DNA of 6,693 nucleotides. Origin: Candidatus Moraniibacteriota bacterium. GTDB taxonomy: Bacteria > Patescibacteriota > Minisyncoccia > Moranbacterales > GCA-2747515. The stretch is from NCBI GenBank assembly GCA_029933995.1, contig JAOZNB010000070.1, positions 1 through 6,693 of the forward strand. Reading direction: 5' to 3'. The notes under the pieces were generated by a model that made no database searches, was not told where the DNA came from, and was given only the letters and a program-made list of their open reading frames with translations. A program made the position numbers and the translations under genes. This document shows, in pieces, positions 6,674 to 6,693 of this stretch (within the stretch, counting starts at the first letter, position 1; the number at the start of each line of letters is the position of its first letter).

Positions 6674-6682
6674 ATTATAACA
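6674..6682 (-). promoter_or_regulatory. Extended -10 promoter of the TPR/Cys-rich operon
   Basis: On the - strand TGTTATAAT (6682-6674) is a perfect -10 hexamer with the TGn extension. Transcription should begin near 6667, about 29 bases before the ATG at 6638. The -35 box would fall beyond the window edge. A run of eight T just upstream (6691-6684) could be the end of a preceding terminator, as at the other promoter here, but its stem is outside the window. Confidence 0.6.
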
Positions 6683-6693
6683 CAAAAAAAACG

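Noticed and set aside
1..6693. Possible alternative genetic code with UGA as glycine (Gracilibacteria/Absconditabacteria): none of the six genes ends in TGA (four TAA, two TAG).
   Set aside because: All six reading frames run full length with no in-frame TGA, including the glycine-rich secreted protein, where TGA-Gly would be expected often. Six stops are too few to make absence of TGA meaningful.

Overview
The window is AT-rich bacterial DNA carrying one truncated gene on the + strand and five genes on the - strand, all read with the standard genetic code. The compact layout fits a member of the candidate phyla radiation (Patescibacteria): genes overlap by a few bases, leaders are short with weak or no Shine-Dalgarno sites, and there is a secreted Cys-rich protein beside a membrane-anchored TPR protein. 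This placement is inferred from gene style, not from a phylogenetic marker. Bacterial promoters with extended -10 boxes argue against an archaeal source.

Region 1 (1-685): the last 196 codons of cysteinyl-tRNA synthetase, from just before the KMSKS loop to the stop. A 16-bp hairpin follows and serves the two convergent genes.

Region 2 (686-3470, - strand): a probable three-gene operon read in the order U32-family Fe-S protein (TrhP/YegQ-like tRNA hydroxylation type), 12-helix MFS transporter, single-cluster [4Fe-4S] ferredoxin. It has a good promoter (TTGATT, 17-bp spacer, TATTAT with a TG extension), which places the U32 start at 3408. The first two genes overlap by 11 bases. The last two are 52 bases apart, or overlap by 8 if an upstream ATG is used.

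Region 3 (3469-6693, - strand): a two-gene operon with its own extended -10 promoter and terminator. The first gene encodes an N-terminally anchored TPR protein with a pair of Cys-bearing 34-residue repeats. The second encodes an exported protein of about 566 residues with 45 cysteines, thrombospondin type-1-like segments, three tandem four-Cys modules and a Cys-rich tail, and it has no visible anchor of its own. The two are probably made together and act outside the membrane. This pair is the most likely place in the window for an undescribed function, perhaps a surface or adhesion complex, but nothing in the sequence fixes its role.

No RNA gene, insertion sequence, CRISPR array or attachment site was seen, and no stretch over 300 bases lacks a gene.
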